Below, one piece after another: positions 1 to 5,286 of a stretch of 8,603 nt of DNA. Within the stretch, counting starts at the first letter, position 1; the number at the start of each line of letters is the position of its first letter. This DNA comes from an uncultured Candidatus Saccharibacteria bacterium (lineage in GTDB: Bacteria > Patescibacteriota > Saccharimonadia > Saccharimonadales > Saccharimonadaceae), in NCBI GenBank assembly GCA_937924995.1, contig CALEXY010000005.1:1-8603 (forward strand), written 5' to 3'. A program made the translations under genes and the position numbers. A model generated the notes under the pieces. That model saw only the letters and a program-made list of their open reading frames with translations, was not told the origin of the DNA and made no database searches.

Positions 1-21
1 CGTTTTAGGTCTTTTTAGACC

Positions 22-50
22 TTGCATCCCGCTTTTATTTTTGGTAGAAT
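22..50 (+). promoter_or_regulatory. Promoter of tRNA-Thr(UGU)
   Basis: A -35 box TTGCAT (22-27) and a -10 box TAGAAT (45-50) are separated by exactly 17 bp. The predicted transcription start lies near 57, a few bases before the tRNA gene. The -35 box matches the consensus at three of six positions, so the call rests mainly on the -10 box, the spacing and the position. Confidence 0.6.
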
Positions 51-60
51 AAACCAGTAA

Positions 61-136
61 GCCGTGTTAGCTCAGTTAGTAGAGCAGCCGCCTTGTAAGC
101 GGCAGGTCGTCGGGGCAGAGCCGACACGCGGCTCCA
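61..136 (+). tRNA. trnT(ugu): tRNA-Thr (anticodon UGU), T-loop non-canonical
   Basis: The cloverleaf folds by eye. The acceptor stem 61-67 pairs with 126-132 with one G-U pair. The D-arm is 70-85. The anticodon stem is 87-91/99-103 with anticodon TGT at 94-96, reading ACA threonine codons. The T-stem 109-113/121-125 is perfect, and CCA is encoded at 134-136. The T-loop (114-120) reads GGCAGAG and lacks the near-universal TTCRANY, whereas the other two tRNAs in this window have normal T-loops. All stems are intact, so it may still be functional, or it may be a tRNA altered by recombination at its 3' end. A second copy of the 3' end lies 80 bp downstream. Covariance-model finders may score it low. 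Confidence 0.8.
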
Positions 137-143
137 CGGATGA

Positions 144-176
144 AAATTCGTGAAAAGTTTACTTTTCAAAGAATTT
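144..176 (+). other. Hairpin downstream of tRNA-Thr(UGU)
   Basis: Two nested arms pair: AAATTC (144-149) with GAATTT (171-176), and TGAAAAGT (151-158) with ACTTTTCA (161-168), leaving a TT loop. The hairpin lies inside the tRNA transcript's 3' trailer, between the two copies of the tRNA end. Its role is unknown. Confidence 0.5.
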
Positions 177-182
177 GAAGAA

Positions 183-217
183 GTGGTGCAAGTGTGCTTT
201 TGCACACGCGGCTCCAC
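183..217 (+). repeat. Hairpin unit 1 of a possible interspersed family
   Basis: GTGTGC (192-197) pairs with GCACAC (202-207), GC pairs with GC, and GTGG (183-186) pairs with CCAC (214-217) across small internal loops. The preceding bases (TTTGAAGAAGTGG, 174-186) resemble TTTCGACGARTGG, which precedes hairpins at 356 and 5186. Confidence 0.4.
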
Positions 218-230
218 GAGGAGAAAGAAC

Positions 231-257
231 AAAAAGAACATTTTATGTTCTTTTTTT
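231..257 (+). terminator. Rho-independent terminator of tRNA-Thr(UGU)
   Basis: AAAAAGAACAT (231-241) pairs with ATGTTCTTTTT (245-255) around a TTT loop, and the U-tract continues. It is the first strong terminator after the tRNA gene. Confidence 0.75.
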
Positions 258-324
258 AGATTTTTAGCATCGAGAAGTAAAAGAGAATATAATTATCTTT
301 TACTTTGAGTGGTAAAAATATAAA

Positions 325-350
325 TAAAGAAGCTATTTTTAGCTTCTTTA
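325..350 (-). terminator. Terminator of the alpha/beta hydrolase gene (works on both strands)
   Basis: An 11-bp perfect stem, 325-335 with 340-350, has a 4-base loop. On the minus strand the hairpin is followed by an AT-rich, U-rich tract (ATTTATATTTTT), which suits the hydrolase gene ending at 395. The T-rich plus-strand side would also stop leftover transcription from the tRNA. Confidence 0.65.
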
Positions 351-355
351 TGTTA

Positions 356-394
356 TTTCGACGAGTGGCCACGTGTATTTCAATACACGCGCTC
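356..394. repeat. Hairpin unit 2 (TTTCGACGAGTGG type)
   Basis: The leading 13-mer TTTCGACGAGTGG (356-368) recurs with one change at 5186-5198. It is followed by CGTGTAT (371-377) pairing with ATACACG (382-388). The unit abuts the hydrolase stop codon at 395 and lies next to a terminator, as does the copy at 5186. Confidence 0.45.
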
Positions 395-1147
395 TTAATC
401 CACCCCCATCACTCTCTTTGCATACCCTTCCGCATCTTTCACCATTCTCTCGCAATGGCCGTACCCCTCAGCTATCACCAATTTTGCTTCCGGATATTTC
501 TTCGGAATTTTTCTTTTTGCCAATCTCAAATCTGAATCCTTTTCACCATAAGAAAACACGCAAGATTTTTGCATTTCCGCATCCATTTTCGGTAGCCTTA
601 CATTCGAACAATCTCGCACGATATTTTTTATACTCAGAGGGTCCATCTTTAAAAATCTCTCCGTCATCACCGCCCCAGCTTGATCTCCAAACATTTTGGA
701 CATTTTCCTTACCGCTAACTTCGGGTCTTTTCGGCCTTTCTTCTGTTTCCCCAGCATTATTTTAGTCATTAAAAATCCACCCAATCTCGAGTTTTCATAA
801 AAACTTACACCCTCGAAAAATAGTCGCCTAAATCTAATTTCACCGCGATTCAACATCTCAAATAACACCACCCCACCCAGCGATGCCGCAAAACCCAAAT
901 CTATCTTAGTCACTCCGTGTTCTAATAAATATTGCGTTAAAATCCGCGCCTCTTCCGCCGCACTAACATATACTTCGTTCATCGCCTCACCATGCCCCGA
1001 CAAATCCGGTATAATGAATCGATATTCATTGGTTTCTTTCAGAATATTCTCCACCAAATATCTCCTCATTGGCTCACTCGAAGCCAACATTGGGTGTATT
1101 AAAAGCATTACCTTTAATTTTTCTGGATACAAATCATGTATCACCAT
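395..1147 (-). CDS. Alpha/beta hydrolase
   Basis: This 250-residue protein has the alpha/beta-hydrolase signature. It shows a strand followed by an oxyanion-type His-Pro (LLIHPMLAS, residues 15-23), then PDLSGHG (47-53), a nucleophile elbow AASLGG with Ser89, a likely acid in GEKDSD (Asp204), and the catalytic His231 in YGHCE. There is no signal peptide, so it is probably cytoplasmic. The substrate is unknown, and esterase, lipase or peptidase activity are all possible. The start at 1147 is chosen because AGAAGGAG lies 7 bases upstream. A longer frame beginning at 1225 would read through a terminator hairpin and is rejected. From memory, similar proteins with this elbow occur in gut Firmicutes, so acquisition by transfer is possible but unproven. 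The leader region upstream looks regulatory. Confidence 0.85.
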   Translation of the reverse strand: MVIHDLYPEKLKVMLLIHPMLASSEPMRRYLVENILKETNEYRFIIPDLSGHGEAMNEVYVSAAEEARILTQYLLEHGVTKIDLGFAASLGGVVLFEMLNRGEIRFRRLFFEGVSFYENSRLGGFLMTKIMLGKQKKGRKDPKLAVRKMSKMFGDQAGAVMTERFLKMDPLSIKNIVRDCSNVRLPKMDAEMQKSCVFSYGEKDSDLRLAKRKIPKKYPEAKLVIAEGYGHCERMVKDAEGYAKRVMGVD

Positions 1148-1164
1148 AAAACATCTCCTTCTCG

Positions 1165-1202
1165 AAGAGAAAAAAGCTCCGACCTTGACGATCGGAGCTA
1201 CG
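1165..1202 (-). terminator. Leader terminator (attenuator) before the hydrolase ribosome binding site
   Basis: On the minus strand AGCTCCGA (1199-1192) pairs perfectly with TCGGAGCT (1182-1175) around a 9-base loop, and six U follow at once. It lies after the hydrolase promoter and before its Shine-Dalgarno sequence, so it would stop transcription inside the leader. This is the standard layout of transcription attenuation. Confidence 0.75.
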
Positions 1203-1330
1203 CTTGCTTCACAAAAGGGTGCCATTTTTGTTAGTCAAGCCACATGATAAAGACCCTCTCGGATCGCCAAAAATCACACTTATCATAAATCTCTCTCCCA
1301 AAATTTATTCAATAATGGCATCCTTGAATC
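1203..1330 (-). promoter_or_regulatory. Folded leader RNA of the hydrolase gene, candidate riboswitch or attenuator
   Basis: The roughly 180-nt leader can form several helices before the terminator. GGATGCCA (1329-1322) can pair with TGGC-G-ATCC (about 1269-1261), enclosing ATAAAT/ATTTAT. Alternatively, ATGATAA (1287-1281) pairs with TTATCAT (1250-1244), enclosing a GATCC/GGGTC hairpin with a GAGA loop. GCTTG (1240-1236) pairs with CAAGC (1206-1202), enclosing ACAAAA/TTTTGT with loop ATGGCACCC. The first two pairings exclude each other, as expected of a switch. TGGCACC resembles the T-box TGGNACC bulge, but here it sits in an apical loop and no standard specifier domain is evident. I recognise no known riboswitch class. 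Confidence 0.5.
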
Positions 1331-1331
1331 T

Positions 1332-1360
1332 ATATTAGCACAAACAAAATAAAATGTAAC
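1332..1360 (-). promoter_or_regulatory. Promoter of the hydrolase leader
   Basis: On the minus strand a -35 box GTTACA (1360-1355) and a -10 box TAATAT (1337-1332) are 17 bp apart. Transcription would start near 1325, leaving about 178 nt of leader before the ATG at 1147. Confidence 0.6.
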
Positions 1361-1459
1361 AAAAATCTGAAAAATTCCTGAAAAATCTTCTAAAAAAGAG
1401 TTATTTAAAAAACACACAAACTCTATCTTACCATAAACATTATCAAAATCAATAAACTT

Positions 1460-1488
1460 TTTACATTTTCCCCACCAAAAGTTATAAT
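1460..1488 (+). promoter_or_regulatory. Promoter of the thioredoxin-like gene, leaderless
   Basis: A -35 box TTTACA (1460-1465), a 17-bp spacer and a perfect -10 box TATAAT (1483-1488). Only six bases separate the -10 box from the ATG at 1495, so the transcript should begin at or beside the start codon. No Shine-Dalgarno sequence is present. Confidence 0.8.
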
Positions 1489-1494
1489 AAATCT

Positions 1495-2109
1495 ATGGAA
1501 AATTCTACACCTCAAAATACTCAGTCCCCTAACAAAAAACGCGCCCAGCTCGCCTCTTTAATCGTTCTTGCTATTCTTGCAATTCTTTCAACCGTTGCTG
1601 TAATTGTGATGCCGCTTATGAATAAAAACTCCTCAGACAAGTCAGCCGAATCAAGCCTAAATGAATCCACCGAATCCACTCAAACCGGAAATACCAATCA
1701 ATCAACTTCAAAACAATCCCAAGGAACTGAATTCGCCTTTAATCACGAATCCGACATCAATCTCAGTAGCAACAAGCCGAATATTTACATTTTCTGGGGT
1801 GACGGTTGCCCACATTGTAAAGCTCTCGCCAAATTCATTTCCAAACTACCAGCTGAAACCAAAAATAAAGTTAATATCTATTCTTTCGAAGTTTGGGGTG
1901 ACAAGGATAATAAAACCCTCATGAAGAATTTCGGTAAATTCCTAGACCAGGACGTGCGCGGCGTACCATTTATGGTAATCGGTGATAAGATTTTCGACGG
2001 ATATAGTTCTGGCGATACCAAAACCGACCAGCAAATCCTTGACGCCATTAATACCATCATCAAGAACCAGGGAAGTACCGACCAATACAAGCTCTACAAA
2101 AAGGCCTAA
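1495..2109 (+). CDS. Membrane-anchored thioredoxin-fold protein (CPHC)
   Basis: The 204-residue protein has a short basic N-terminus (KKR, 14-16), one hydrophobic segment (about 17-42) and a Ser/Thr/Asn/Gln-rich linker (about 43-78). The thioredoxin-like domain that follows carries the redox motif C105-P-H-C108 and a cis-proline in GVP (Pro158). The positive-inside rule puts the C-terminal domain outside the membrane. It probably makes, breaks or isomerises disulfides in exported proteins. The short thioredoxin fold fits a thioredoxin or TlpA-like role better than a full DsbA. The ATG at 1495 directly follows a strong promoter, so the mRNA is predicted to be leaderless. It contains an intact C-A6-C run (1533-1540), a useful control for the frameshifts elsewhere in the window. 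The gene converges with the Nudix gene. Confidence 0.85.
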   Translation: MENSTPQNTQSPNKKRAQLASLIVLAILAILSTVAVIVMPLMNKNSSDKSAESSLNESTESTQTGNTNQSTSKQSQGTEFAFNHESDINLSSNKPNIYIFWGDGCPHCKALAKFISKLPAETKNKVNIYSFEVWGDKDNKTLMKNFGKFLDQDVRGVPFMVIGDKIFDGYSSGDTKTDQQILDAINTIIKNQGSTDQYKLYKKA

Positions 2110-2125
2110 TTTCACGAAGAGCATA

Positions 2126-2140
2126 AAAATAGAATATTTT
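2126..2140. terminator. Weak AT-only hairpin between converging genes
   Basis: AAAATA (2126-2131) pairs with TATTTT (2135-2140). It lies in the 46-bp gap between the thioredoxin-like and Nudix stop codons and could serve both strands. The stem has no G-C pairs, so the call is tentative. Confidence 0.3.
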
Positions 2141-2155
2141 ACACAGAAAACTATT

Positions 2156-2716
2156 TCACGCTAACAGATTGTGATTTAGTACGTATTCCAAAATTTTACA
2201 ATCTCTTTGAGTAAAATAACTCTGAATCAACGAACTTTCATCTGAATCACCTTTATGTTCAATGGTAAACTTTTTCATATTTTTTAAAACATCCACTGGG
2301 TTCATCTTTAAACATTTGGCATCGAATTTAATTTCATCCCCATCGGGGTGAATTTCTTGCGCTTTCCCATATGGCTCCGCTATAAATATATACGAAGTTT
2401 GCGTCTGATCCTTTACAACTCCAATCTTACGTATATTTTTTACCATATAACCAGTTTTCTCATAAGCTTCACGTATAAAAGTCTGCTCTGGAGTCTCATT
2501 ATTTTCCTTACCACCTCCCGGTAGCTTGTATTGACCGATCCGTTCTTTAAAGAAAACCAAAATATCACCGTCAGAAAATTGTATAACTCCCCGAGATGCT
2601 TCTCTTGGCCAACAATCTACAAAATCATCAAGAAAGATATTTCCATAATCCTCATAAATAATATTATCGTTAATAACTTCATCTGTCACAGTATTAGTCT
2701 CATCTTTCTTATTCAT
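2156..2716 (-). CDS. Nudix hydrolase
   Basis: The 186-residue protein contains a Nudix box from Gly68 to Tyr90. It has a glycine, five residues, Glu74, seven residues, then Arg82-Glu83-Ala-Tyr-Glu86-Lys87-Thr-Gly89. The box is preceded by YKLPGGG, typical of the family. Such enzymes cleave a nucleoside diphosphate linked to another group, using Mg2+ or Mn2+. The substrate cannot be told from sequence. The last acidic residue of the REUXEEXGU motif is Lys87 instead of Glu, so metal binding may be altered. The first 40 residues precede the domain and are acidic. The ATG at 2716 touches a TATAAT sequence (2722-2717) and has no Shine-Dalgarno sequence, so the start is less certain. A GTG at codon 10 is an alternative. 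Confidence 0.85.
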   Translation of the reverse strand: MNKKDETNTVTDEVINDNIIYEDYGNIFLDDFVDCWPREASRGVIQFSDGDILVFFKERIGQYKLPGGGKENNETPEQTFIREAYEKTGYMVKNIRKIGVVKDQTQTSYIFIAEPYGKAQEIHPDGDEIKFDAKCLKMNPVDVLKNMKKFTIEHKGDSDESSLIQSYFTQRDCKILEYVLNHNLLA

Positions 2717-2735
2717 ATTATAAAGTGGTTTTATA
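2717..2735 (-). promoter_or_regulatory. Possible -10 elements of the Nudix gene
   Basis: Two -10-like boxes read on the minus strand: TATAAA (2735-2730) and TATAAT (2722-2717). No convincing -35 box is visible for either. Either one would give a transcript with little or no leader. The rest of the 2717-2920 gap shows no gene. Confidence 0.35.
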
Positions 2736-2889
2736 ATCCCATGTCCACCCCTAATTTAAACTTATTGAAGCTCCCATCAAGTCACATTACACTCATCATA
2801 TACTATTTATCTTATTTTAGGTAGTTTCTTTATTGGAGTTATTACTTTTATGTTTATGCTTTTTTCAAGTATAAACTTATAATTAAAAA

Positions 2890-2913
2890 ACACTTCTCAT
2901 AGTAAGTATTTTT
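2890..2913. terminator. AT-rich hairpin, possible second terminator
   Basis: AAAAACACTT and AAGTATTTTT pair around a short loop with one C-A mismatch. The hairpin lies downstream of the decayed minus-strand gene and its main terminator. It could stop transcription on either strand. Confidence 0.3.
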
Positions 2914-2919
2914 CTTAAC

Positions 2920-2950
2920 CAAAAAGCCCCGCATTCCTGCGAGGCTCTTT
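2920..2950 (-). terminator. Rho-independent terminator of the decayed minus-strand gene
   Basis: Read on the minus strand, AGCCTCGC (2946-2939) pairs with GCGGGGCT (2932-2925) with one G-U pair, followed by five U. It lies 15 bp after the TAA at 2961. Its presence supports a gene of full length 2961-3402. Confidence 0.75.
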
Positions 2951-2960
2951 TTTTTGGAGA

Positions 2961-3402
2961 TTAATTGCGACTTACGATAACATTGGCATCGATATACTTA
3001 AACAAATCATCGCGGTTAAAGTTAAACTCGTACCCAACCAGAACATCGGTACCATCCTTGATGTAAGTCGGGATGTACCATAAAATCCGAGATGTAACTA
3101 CCAGGCTGTGACTCGAGCCGGTCTCTCAGGTCTTCCACTCCTCTGATATTAATAATACCTCAGGTGTAGCATCCTTACTCGGTCCGATTACTTTCGTGAT
3201 AGAATCTTCTTTTGATATCTTCGTAATCACGTTTTCTTTTTTGTGACTCACTTTCGTGTGACTCACTTCCGCCTTCCTCGATAGTCTCCAGTCCAGAAAA
3301 CCGCAGAGGTGGAAAATCATCCTCACCATAGAACCCACCTGGAATAAGACCGAGTGTCAAATATTGTAGTGATTGTAGTGCAATATCCATCGAATCATCC
3401 AT
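2961..3402 (-). pseudogene. Decayed gene of unknown function (one frameshift, one TGA)
   Basis: The ATG at 3402 has a strong GGAGGT ribosome binding site and a plausible promoter, so the gene was once expressed. The first frame encodes an acidic start (MDDSMDIALQSLQYLTLG) and a 15-bp in-frame tandem repeat (SESHE/SESQK, near 3243-3268). At a run of six A (minus strand, 3242-3237) the frame shifts by +1. The new frame runs through IGPSKDATPEVLLISEEWKT to a TGA (3128-3126), then stays open for 54 codons (for example WYIPTYIKDG and VGYEFNFNRDDLF) to the TAA at 2961. Removing one A and reading through the TGA restores about 146 residues. The open C-terminus and the correctly placed terminator argue for one gene. 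I do not recognise the family. Confidence 0.6.
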
Positions 3403-3407
3403 TATAC

Positions 3408-3415
3408 ACCTCCAT
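3408..3415 (-). promoter_or_regulatory. Ribosome binding site of the decayed gene
   Basis: TGGAGGTG on the minus strand ends five bases before the ATG at 3402. It fixes the start of the reading frame. Confidence 0.75.
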
Positions 3416-3453
3416 TTTAATGTGCGCAGATTAAAAGTAACCTATCTAACTAT

Positions 3454-3481
3454 ATTCTATATTTTTTTAAAAATTTATCAA
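3454..3481 (-). promoter_or_regulatory. Promoter of the decayed gene
   Basis: On the minus strand a -35 box TTGATA (3481-3476), a 16-bp spacer and a -10 box TAGAAT (3459-3454). It diverges from the promoter of the plus-strand gene at 3652. Confidence 0.5.
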
Positions 3482-3536
3482 TATTAGTATAATAACAATA
3501 TCTACCTATTTTTATTGGCAATACTTATTGTCTTTT

Positions 3537-3555
3537 TGTTGCAAAGGTACTGAAC
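3537..3555 (+). repeat. Left copy of a 19-bp inverted repeat, possible IS end
   Basis: TGTTGCAAAGGTACTGAAC matches the reverse complement of 6782-6800 at 18 of 19 positions. The right copy sits just beyond the transposase relic. This copy is therefore probably a leftover end of a related insertion sequence. Confidence 0.55.
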
Positions 3556-3568
3556 TTTAACGAACAGA

Positions 3569-3597
3569 TTGACATAACCACTAAAATGTGGTAATAT
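3569..3597 (+). promoter_or_regulatory. Promoter of the gene at 3652
   Basis: A perfect -35 box TTGACA (3569-3574), a 17-bp spacer and a -10 box TAATAT (3592-3597). Transcription should start near 3604, giving a leader of about 48 nt. Confidence 0.85.
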
Positions 3598-3651
3598 ATC
3601 TCTGATACATTTTGATTTTTGTTGCATGTTTACAAGAAAAGGGGGTCAAAA

Positions 3652-4596
3652 ATGAGTACATTTTTTTATCAAACAATTGCAATTTTAGGTTTTACGGAAC
3701 TACCGAAAACGTGGCAGTGGATTATCGTTTTTATGGTAATCAATTCAGTCAGCGCAGCTATTCTGCGTAAGGCTCTGATTTCTGCCACCACTCGTGTTCA
3801 CACAGTACGTCATGGCAAAGCCAATGGCAAAGCAGATTTCTTCCAAATTTGCGGAGTACAAAATTCCTCAATTAGTGCATTTAACTATATTTTAGATCAT
3901 TTGCACGATGGTGACGGAGTTTACGCGTTAAGCTACAGCAATTTTGGCTTTGATGTACCGACCTACGTTACAGCTATGAGAAAGGCTATCGTCAGACGCA
4001 ACAAGGAATTCAAACGCCTCAGCCGCACCACAATTGGTCATTCCATTAGCATGGGCGACATCGTCATCCACAAAATGGAAAACAACTTCGATGCAACCTT
4101 CAGCCTGAATCCTTGCACCTATGGGTTTTTCCTTAAAGAGCCACTTCATACGTTGCTAAAATATGGCGGACCACTCCTATTGGCATCAAGATTTCTTTTA
4201 GGCTGGCTGGGATTTATTCCGATCATTCCCAATTTCGATCTGGAAAAAAGCAGTAGCTCTCTAGCGTTATTGATTGACCAATACCTGGCTCTCCGTAACA
4301 ACACCAGAGACCTTGGCGATGATAATTTGCCAAGAAATTTAATCCTCTCTGAAAAAGATTATTTGCTAGATAACGAAGTAGTCCGCAAGACTTTCACCGG
4401 AGCGCACTATGCAATGACTAGCAATCCCCATGGAGACACACGAAACACTTCTGATCTTCTGAAGGCTTATTATGATTTGTGTGGCTTCCGCCGTACGTTT
4501 CGGCCGATCACATTCGAGGTAGAAATTCCGGAGGATGAGAAAATTATTTCTTTCTATCACCACCACGGCGGTCCCAAAATAGCTAAACTTGATTGA
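3652..4596 (+). CDS. Alpha/beta-hydrolase-like protein, substrate unknown
   Basis: The 314-residue protein starts at the ATG at 3652, chosen because AAGGGGG lies six bases upstream. A TTG start at 3619 is less likely. A hydrophobic stretch at about 21-38 (WQWIIVFMVINSVSAAIL) may be a membrane anchor. The rest fits an alpha/beta-hydrolase plan. It has an early strand and turn at 63-71 (FFQICGVQN) and a nucleophile elbow IGHSIS with Ser131. Ser133 replaces the usual final Gly. SEKD (Asp236) is a candidate acid and NPHGD (His260) a candidate base. A lid-like hydrophobic region lies at 165-195. The family cannot be named. It is the first gene inside the inverted-repeat-bounded block and is followed by terminators. 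Confidence 0.65.
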   Translation: MSTFFYQTIAILGFTELPKTWQWIIVFMVINSVSAAILRKALISATTRVHTVRHGKANGKADFFQICGVQNSSISAFNYILDHLHDGDGVYALSYSNFGFDVPTYVTAMRKAIVRRNKEFKRLSRTTIGHSISMGDIVIHKMENNFDATFSLNPCTYGFFLKEPLHTLLKYGGPLLLASRFLLGWLGFIPIIPNFDLEKSSSSLALLIDQYLALRNNTRDLGDDNLPRNLILSEKDYLLDNEVVRKTFTGAHYAMTSNPHGDTRNTSDLLKAYYDLCGFRRTFRPITFEVEIPEDEKIISFYHHHGGPKIAKLD

Positions 4597-4729
4597 AATT
4601 AGGTAAAAATAACTCGACTAATAACTTAAACTCATACCCAATTTCAAACAAAAGACTAAGTCTGAATACCTAACTCAAAAAATCTAAAACCTAAATTGCA
4701 AAAAAGCCGCGCAATCTTGCGCAAAAATT

Positions 4730-4755
4730 GGGGCGTGATAAGCGCTCCTTTTTTA
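4730..4755 (+). terminator. Terminator after the gene at 3652
   Basis: GGGGCG (4730-4735) pairs with CGCTCC (4743-4748) with one G-U pair, followed by seven T. A second, weaker GGAG/CTCC hairpin with T-tract forms from the next repeat copy (4770-4796). A GCGCA/TGCGC hairpin at 4710-4722 precedes six T on the minus strand. No gene is seen in 4597-4959. Confidence 0.65.
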
Positions 4756-4807
4756 TTTCTAAAAAAATTGGAGGTACTCAGAAGCGCTCCTTTTTATTTC
4801 TAAAAAA
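4740..4807 (+). repeat. Two direct repeats of about 26 bp
   Basis: The unit AAGCGCTCC, a T-run, ATTTCT and an A-run occurs at 4740-4766 and 4782-4807, differing by one T. The second copy duplicates the 3' arm and T-tract of the terminator. This suggests a local slippage or duplication event. Confidence 0.65.
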
Positions 4808-4878
4808 TAAAACCTTATTTCACAAATACACTTCTAGTCTCTATGAAATTTTTCCATATCTTTATTTCCAGAAACCTG

Positions 4879-4907
4879 TTGAAAAATCCGCCCTACCTTG
4901 TTATAAT
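4879..4907 (+). promoter_or_regulatory. Promoter of the tRNA-Tyr/tRNA-Thr operon
   Basis: A -35 box TTGAAA (4879-4884), a 17-bp spacer and a perfect -10 box TATAAT (4902-4907). Transcription should start near 4914. The 5' leader can form a small TGGC/GCCA hairpin. Confidence 0.85.
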
Positions 4908-4959
4908 ATTCCTATCTGTCTGGGCTTGGCTCACGCCAGCAGGTGGATGAATTTTAAAA

Positions 4960-5044
4960 GCTGGAGTAGTCTAGCGGCAATGACAAGAGACTGTAAATCT
5001 CTCGGGTTACACCTTCGTAGGTTCGAGTCCTACCTCCAGCACCA
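4960..5044 (+). tRNA. trnY(gua): tRNA-Tyr (anticodon GUA)
   Basis: Acceptor stem 4960-4966 pairs perfectly with 5034-5040. The anticodon stem is 4986-4990/4998-5002 with anticodon GTA at 4993-4995. A 14-base variable arm (5003-5016) is typical of bacterial tRNA-Tyr. The T-arm 5017-5033 has the canonical loop TTCGAGT. Discriminator A is at 5041 and CCA is encoded at 5042-5044. It is co-transcribed with the tRNA-Thr 20 bases downstream. Confidence 0.95.
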
Positions 5045-5064
5045 TTCATGTTCATACATGACCC

Positions 5065-5139
<75 letters not shown>

Positions 5140-5160
5140 TGAGGAGAAAATAACAAAATA

Positions 5161-5184
5161 AAACCCGCAGGGGTTTATTTTTTA
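5161..5184 (+). terminator. Terminator of the tRNA operon
   Basis: AAACCC (5161-5166) pairs with GGGTTT (5171-5176) around GCAG, followed by ATTTTTTATTTT. Confidence 0.8.
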
Positions 5185-5185
5185 T

Positions 5186-5227
5186 TTTCGACGAATGGAG
5201 TAGCCGCGAAGCCAGGCGTGCTCCATG
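5186..5227. repeat. Hairpin unit 3 (TTTCGACGAATGG type)
   Basis: The 13-mer TTTCGACGAATGG (5186-5198) matches 356-368 at 12 of 13 bases. It leads into a hairpin in which ATGGAG (5195-5200) pairs with CTCCAT (5221-5226), with an inner GCC/GGC pairing. It directly follows a terminator, as the copy at 356 does. Confidence 0.45.
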
Positions 5228-5240
5228 AATGTATATGAGG

Positions 5241-5286
5241 AAAGCTCGTAAATATCAAGTTCGCGAGCTTTTTGTTTGTTTTTTCT
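5241..5286 (+). terminator. Second terminator after the tRNA operon
   Basis: AAAGCTCG (5241-5248) pairs perfectly with CGAGCTTT (5264-5271) over a 15-base loop, followed by a T-rich tract. It may serve as backup for the tRNA terminator or end a small transcript covering the hairpin at 5186. Confidence 0.65.

Larger units (their letters stand above)
124..218 (+). repeat. 15-bp direct repeat of the tRNA-Thr 3' end
   Basis: ACACGCGGCTCCACG occurs at 124-138, where it is the 3' acceptor strand plus CCA of tRNA-Thr, and again at 204-218. After the second copy the sequence continues GAGGAGAAA, much as it does after the other tRNA-Thr gene (5140-5148). This suggests that the original tRNA flank begins at the second copy and that about 80 bp were inserted or duplicated. 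The intervening DNA holds one hairpin (144-176) and half of another. Confidence 0.6.

Noticed and set aside
7..22. Perfect AGGTCT/AGACCT hairpin at the left edge as a terminator
   Set aside because: No U-tract follows directly and the upstream gene is outside the window, so it cannot be judged.
1148..1225. A 26-residue N-terminal extension of the alpha/beta hydrolase starting at 1225
   Set aside because: It would be translated through the leader terminator hairpin and has no ribosome binding site. The ATG at 1147 has a strong one.
1203..1330. Canonical T-box riboswitch
   Set aside because: The TGGCACC motif is in a hairpin loop and not in an antiterminator bulge, no specifier domain is clear, and the downstream gene is not an amino-acid gene.
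3126..3128. TGA read as glycine (code 25)
   Set aside because: The Nudix gene and the gene at 3652 end sensibly at TGA, and the affected gene also has a frameshift.
3237..3242. dnaX-type programmed -1 frameshift at A AAA AAG
   Set aside because: The frame needed is +1, not -1, and the downstream frame also contains a TGA.
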